Shown here: one piece after another, positions 58,630 to 64,000 of the stretch | Position numbering within the stretch: the stretch's first letter is position 1 | Layout of the letters: each line of letters begins with the position of its first letter | Assembly: GCA_963693305.1 (NCBI GenBank) | Contig: OY855913.1 | Span: 12,705,701-12,769,700, forward strand | Direction of reading: 5' to 3' | Source of the DNA: Meandrina meandrites | Lineage: Eukaryota; Cnidaria; Anthozoa; Scleractinia; Meandrinidae | DNA length: 64,000 nt | Program-made: the position numbers and the translations under genes | Notes under the pieces: generated by a model | The model's database searches: none | What the model was told of the DNA's origin: nothing | Seen by the model: only the letters and a program-made list of their open reading frames with translations

Positions 58630-61600
58630 CTCGAATTTTAATAGGTTTATATTTGAGTTTTACAAATGTTTGAACGTAATTTAGCTATTTTATTTTATTT
58701 TGGGGGTGGAATAATAAATCCCTTATTCGATGGTTTAACATATAATACGAGCGGACATCTTGCTCATTGCTCGTATTTTTCCTCGCCCCTTCGCGGCTCG
58801 GAAAAATACTACGCAACTCGCAAAATATCCTCGCGTATTATCAGTTGTTAAACCATCGAATAAGGTGATAAGGTGTATGGATTCAACGCAGCTAAAACGA
58901 TTGACGCTTTGAAAAAGTTACCCAATTAAACAATTTCTTGAAATAAACACCACAATACGCGTTCGATCTGTAGTGCTGCAGTCAGTGATCCTGATGCGCT
59001 TCGATCGTACCTGGACTGATATAAATGGCAGGTTCTCATGCCACTTCTTTATTTACAGAGGGTAGCACTTAATAGCTATTAAGCTAATAAACCTGTGGCC
59101 CTCCTATTTACAATTATTAAAAAACTAAGATATACAATAATATATAACAAACGAAATTATTAATCACAAAACTAATTAAAAACTGTTCTGAAAAGGATAA
59201 TCTTAAATTAAAATGGCCAATAAAATGTGTTGTAATATATAAGAAACGAAATTATTAATCACAAAACTAATTAAAAACTATTTGAAAAACGATATAAATC
59301 TTACATTAAAAATGGTCAATAAAATGCTGTTTTCTTAAAATTGAACTGGAAAAACTATTTCGAAAACTGTTAGGTGAAGGTTTTTTCCTTAGCTCAAGTG
59401 GCAGACTGTTCCATGCATGCTTGGCAAGTTAGAACTGCAAAGGTTCTTCCTCCTTCAGTTTGTCCTTTAAAAGAAGGGCAAAGTAAACTGTAGTTCGAAT
59501 ATCTCGTGTACCTACCATGCATACTACTATTTAACCTTAGACTTTCTTGAAGATATGAAGGCAAGAAAACTAGAACCCTTTTGTATGCAATTGCACATCT
59601 TGTCACTTTTGCATCTTCATAAAACGGAAGCCATTTGAGACAGTTAAATAGTGGAACAGAAGGGGCCATTCTGTCGGCGTTCAGAATTATTCTCGCAGCT
59701 CTCTTTTGTAGCTTCAGTACCCTACCAAGATTATCCTTGTTACATGTTGTCCAAATGACATTGACGTAATCAAATACAGGCTTTATCATACTATTATAGT
59801 ACAATATTCTTTGCTTGTGAGCCGGGAAGCATACTCCTGATCTTCTTTAGGAGACCAATACGTTGAGAAAGTTTTTTGCATACACTATCTACATGCCACG
59901 AAAAAGATAAGTCCTGATCAATTTCTAGCCCTAATAATTTAGCACTACAGACATTGGTTAGCTTAGTGCTCCCGATAGAGACTTCTGGTGCATAGTCGAT
60001 CTTGCTCGAAAGACGCTTTCCCGTGACAACCAAAACCTTAGTTTTCTTTTCATTAAGCGGTAACTTGTTTGCTGACGCCCAGCTTACCACCTCCGACACA
60101 GCCATATTTAGTGAGTCCTGCAGCTTTGACATCTTTCGAAAATCTGCGTACGAAGTAACTGTCGTATCGTCCGCATACAAATCAATATCGGATGAACTAA
60201 CATGCAAGGTCAAGTCGTTTATGAAGACAATAAACAACAAAGGGCCTAATATGCTGCCTTGGGGGCCCGGGGGGGGTACTCCCCTAAATTTCGGATAGGG
60301 GTGTGCCGCGAACGTTCTCAAACCCTGACCCTATTTAAGGATAAAGAAAACGAAAATTAATACCCTTTCTAAGGCCCAAACCTGAAAATTGACACCCTAT
60401 TCAAGGGGAAGAGAAGCATTGCGTGACGACTCAAATAACGGCTAACCGCGCACGGCAAAGCTCAAATCTTTCAAAATCGCTTCAGTTTTAACAGACCATT
60501 TTTTTTTTTTCGTTTAGCTGGGCGTTTATTTGAGCTGATAGAATTTAGGTACCCTATCTAAGGATCACACCGGGAACACAATGCCAAAAGGAACAAAAGT
60601 GATACCCTATTTAAGGACCGAGAACCTCAAAAAACATACCCTATCTCGCGGCACATACCTATATAGCCCATATATGGGAGTACCCCCCCCCCCCCCGGGC
60701 TTGGGGGACTCCGTGCCTCACAGTTGTCATGTCAGACATTGTCCCTGCCAAGTGACACCAGTTGACGCCGATCGGATAGATAAGACTTGAACCACGCTAG
60801 CGACGACCCATCAACACCATAAGCATTGAGCTTGTCGTGGAGAATGGCGTGATCAACCATGTCAAATGCTTTACAATAGTCAACAAGGACTAAACCACAA
60901 ACTTTATTACCATATAGTTTAAACAACAGTTCGTCAATAATCCGTATCAGGGCAGTCTCGGTACCATGGCGTTTCCGAAAACCAGATTGGCGAGGATAGA
61001 TCAAACTATTATCTGTCAGGTAGTTATACAGAGCATCATGGATGTGCCGTTCAATTACCTTGGATAACACAGGTAGAACCGAGATTGGACGAAAATTGGA
61101 TACATCATCAAGGTCCCCTCCCTTGTGTAGTGGCGTTACTTTAGCGGTCTTCCAGCGACTTGGAAACACACCAACCTGAAATGAGTAATTGATCAGTCGT
61201 GCTACTCAAGGGGCGATCACTGAAGCAGTTATTTTTAAAAAAAACGGGCACTGATGCTAATCTTCATAAGATAGGATACCACCTGAGTCGTTGAAATTGG
61301 AGGGACTTTGAATGAAACGTTAGGATCATTTCTAGACTGTACAAAGTTCAACAGCTTGTCGATATTATGGGCAACGTCAGGCATTGTCAATCTCAAACGA
61401 TCAGCAATAGTTGAAAAGTTGTTATGGTCTACATTGTGGACAGCGAGCTGTCTTTGCTTCGAGACTCAGGGAGCGTATATTATAAAGCTATCTTTACCTT
61501 CTGAATACACATCATTGGTATCCTAACCAAATTTCCCAATAATACCTTATCACGCACATGATAACTGACAATTTCACCTCTTAGCCACATGAATGACAGG

Positions 61601-62167
61601 CGAACACATTTGGCCTTACTCTGAGCCTGAAGCTCAGAAGGTCGGCAAGATCAGGCTATTGCCTACGATCTGGCCAACGGCAAGGAGAACGATCAAACAT
61701 GTTTTGATCTCCGACAACGCCCAGGACTTGTGGGATGCGCAGTTTGACAGGCTTGTACTTTGTTAACGGCAGCGAAAAATCGCGGGATTTCAAATGTTTT
61801 CAAAGCCTTGATTGTTGCAAAGCACTATTTCCATCTAATGAAAGTCTAAGTTTGCTGTTTTCAGCCCATTATAACGGGACTAGAAAAGTGCGCACTCTCA
61901 GTCAGAACTCCCTTACTAGCAAACTTATCACAGCGACTAAATATGCTAATATTCCCAAGGGATTTCAGAGGTGGCCGAGTGGTAATCGCAGCGCGCAGCG
62001 AACACAGCAACGTCATCAGAGGTCGAGGGTTCGAATCACACTATAAGAGTTATTCTACAACTGGCTTGGGGGCCGAATAACTTCTCCCCGGGTGTTAGTT
62101 CGATCTTTTCTTCTTTTTTTTTCGTTTCCTATCAGCATTAGACTTTCAACTAATGTAATATATTTTC
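58630..62167. repeat. Tandem array, unit 6
   Basis: Length 3,538, 14 C's. It is like unit 3 at every variable site I compared. Confidence 0.97.
59394..61169 (-). pseudogene. LINE reverse transcriptase, unit 6
   Basis: Same fragments and defects as units 1 to 3. Confidence 0.9.
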
Positions 62168-64000
62168 CTCGAATTTTAATAGGTTTATATTTGAGTTTTA
62201 CAAATGTTTGAACGTAATTTAGCTATTTTATTTTATTTTGGGGGTGGAATAATAAATCCCTTATTCGATGGTTTAACATATAATACGAGCGGACATCTTG
62301 CTCATTGCTCGTATTTTTCCTCGCCCCTTCGCGGCTCGGAAAAATACTACGCAACTCGCAAAATATCCTCGCGTATTATCAGTTGTTAAACCATCGAATA
62401 AGGTGATAAGGTGTATGGATTCAACGCAGCTAAAACGATTGACGCTTTGAAAAAGTTACCCAATTAAACAATTTCTTGAAATAAACACCACAATACGCGT
62501 TCGATCTGTAGTGCTGCAGTCAGTGATCCTGATGCGCTTCGATCGTACCTGGACTGATATAAATGGCAGGTTCTCATGCCACTTCTTTATTTACAGAGGG
62601 TAGCACTTAATAGCTATTAAGCTAATAAACCTGTGGCCCTCCTATTTACAATTATTAAAAAACTAAGATATACAATAATATATAACAAACGAAATTATTA
62701 ATCACAAAACTAATTAAAAACTGTTCTGAAAAGGATAATCTTAAATTAAAATGGCCAATAAAATGTGTTGTAATATATAAGAAACGAAATTATTAATCAC
62801 AAAACTAATTAAAAACTATTTGAAAAACGATATAAATCTTACATTAAAAATGGTCAATAAAATGCTGTTTTCTTAAAATTGAACTGGAAAAACTATTTCG
62901 AAAACTGTTAGGTGAAGGTTTTTTCCTTAGCTCAAGTGGCAGACTGTTCCATGCATGCTTGGCAAGTTAGAACTGCAAAGGTTCTTCCTCCTTCAGTTTG
63001 TCCTTTAAAAGAAGGGCAAAGTAAACTGTAGTTCGAATATCTCGTGTACCTACCATGCATACTACTATTTAACCTTAGACTTTCTTGAAGATATGAAGGC
63101 AAGAAAACTAGAACCCTTTTGTATGCAATTGCACATCTTGTCACTTTTGCATCTTCATAAAACGGAAGCCATTTGAGACAGTTAAATAGTGGAACAGAAG
63201 GGGCCATTCTGTCGGCGTTCAGAATTATTCTCGCAGCTCTCTTTTGTAGCTTCAGTACCCTACCAAGATTATCCTTGTTACATGTTGTCCAAATGACATT
63301 GACGTAATCAAATACAGGCTTTATCATACTATTATAGTACAATATTCTTTGCTTGTGAGCCGGGAAGCATACTCCTGATCTTCTTTAGGAGACCAATACG
63401 TTGAGAAAGTTTTTTGCATACACTATCTACATGCCACGAAAAAGATAAGTCCTGATCAATTTCTAGCCCTAATAATTTAGCACTACAGACATTGGTTAGC
63501 TTAGTGCTCCCGATAGAGACTTCTGGTGCATAGTCGATCTTGCTCGAAAGACGCTTTCCCGTGACAACCAAAACCTTAGTTTTCTTTTCATTAAGCGGTA
63601 ACTTGTTTGCTGACGCCCAGCTTACCACCTCCGACACAGCCATATTTAGTGAGTCCTGCAGCTTTGACATCTTTCGAAAATCTGCGTACGAAGTAACTGT
63701 CGTATCGTCCGCATACAAATCAATATCGGATGAACTAACATGCAAGGTCAAGTCGTTTATGAAGACAATAAACAACAAAGGGCCTAATATGCTGCCTTGG
63801 GGGCCCGGGGGGGGTACTCCCCTAAATTTCGGATAGGGGTGTGCCGCGAACGTTCTCAAACCCTGACCCTATTTAAGGATAAAGAAAACGAAAATTAATA
63901 CCCTTTCTAAGGCCCAAACCTGAAAATTGACACCCTATTCAAGGGGAAGAGAAGCATTGCGTGACGACTCAAATAACGGCTAACCGCGCACGGCAAAGCT
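62168..64000. repeat. Tandem array, unit 7, cut by the window edge
   Basis: 1,833 bases are present, matching the start of the other units up to the beginning of the 437-bp MITE. The array continues to the right of the window. Confidence 0.97.
62932..64000 (-). pseudogene. LINE reverse transcriptase, unit 7, partial
   Basis: C-terminal fragment (63342-62932) and YADD fragment (up to the MITE at about 63803) as in other units. The N-terminal RT part lies beyond the window. Confidence 0.88.

Overview
The window is animal nuclear DNA: AT-rich, intron-containing and crowded with transposons. The mix of families (BEL/Pao, a THAP/DDE plus YqaJ DNA transposon, a CACTA-like element, pogo-type MITEs, CR1/L2-like LINEs, tRNA-derived sequences) fits a marine invertebrate, most likely an anthozoan cnidarian such as a stony coral. 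No single marker fixes the species. There is no rRNA, CRISPR array or prokaryotic operon.

The only host gene I can support is a SWAP-70/DEF6-like gene on the minus strand. Four exons have matching splice phases: 37836-37566 (ATG, EF-hand-like N-terminus), 37184-36863, 29120-28786 (PH domain) and 10185-10049 (start of the coiled coil, less certain). The remaining coiled coil is not seen. If exon 4 is right, the intron between exons 3 and 4 is about 18.6 kb and holds a whole BEL/Pao retrotransposon (15973-26356).

Region by region: 1-1936 holds two palindromes and a 100-unit, 10-bp minisatellite with no indels. From 3380 to 9115 lies a nest: diverged inverted arms enclose a 476-bp MITE with an internal Pol III-type promoter, which abuts a 4.6-kb ISL2EU-like transposon. 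That transposon carries two decayed convergent genes, a SAP-like/SWIM/YqaJ nuclease and a THAP/HTH/DDE transposase, and each starts inside a terminal repeat. From 15973 to 26356 a decayed BEL/Pao element is split by a 704-bp element with a 10-bp target duplication and by a 3,953-bp CACTA-like element with a 3-bp duplication and large subterminal arrays. From 26900 to 28625 there is a 32-bp minisatellite carrying MITE insertions. From 29121 to 40931 are SWAP70 introns, the 5' exons and several foldback elements.

From 40932 to the right edge is a near-identical tandem array of a 3.54-kb unit, six complete copies and one cut by the window. Each unit holds a palindromic MITE, a dead LINE reverse transcriptase split by a 437-bp MITE, and a tRNA-like SINE. 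Copies differ mainly in one poly-C tract. The most interesting signals are this array, the CACTA-like element, and the two-gene ISL2EU-like transposon. All mobile-element genes here look disabled.
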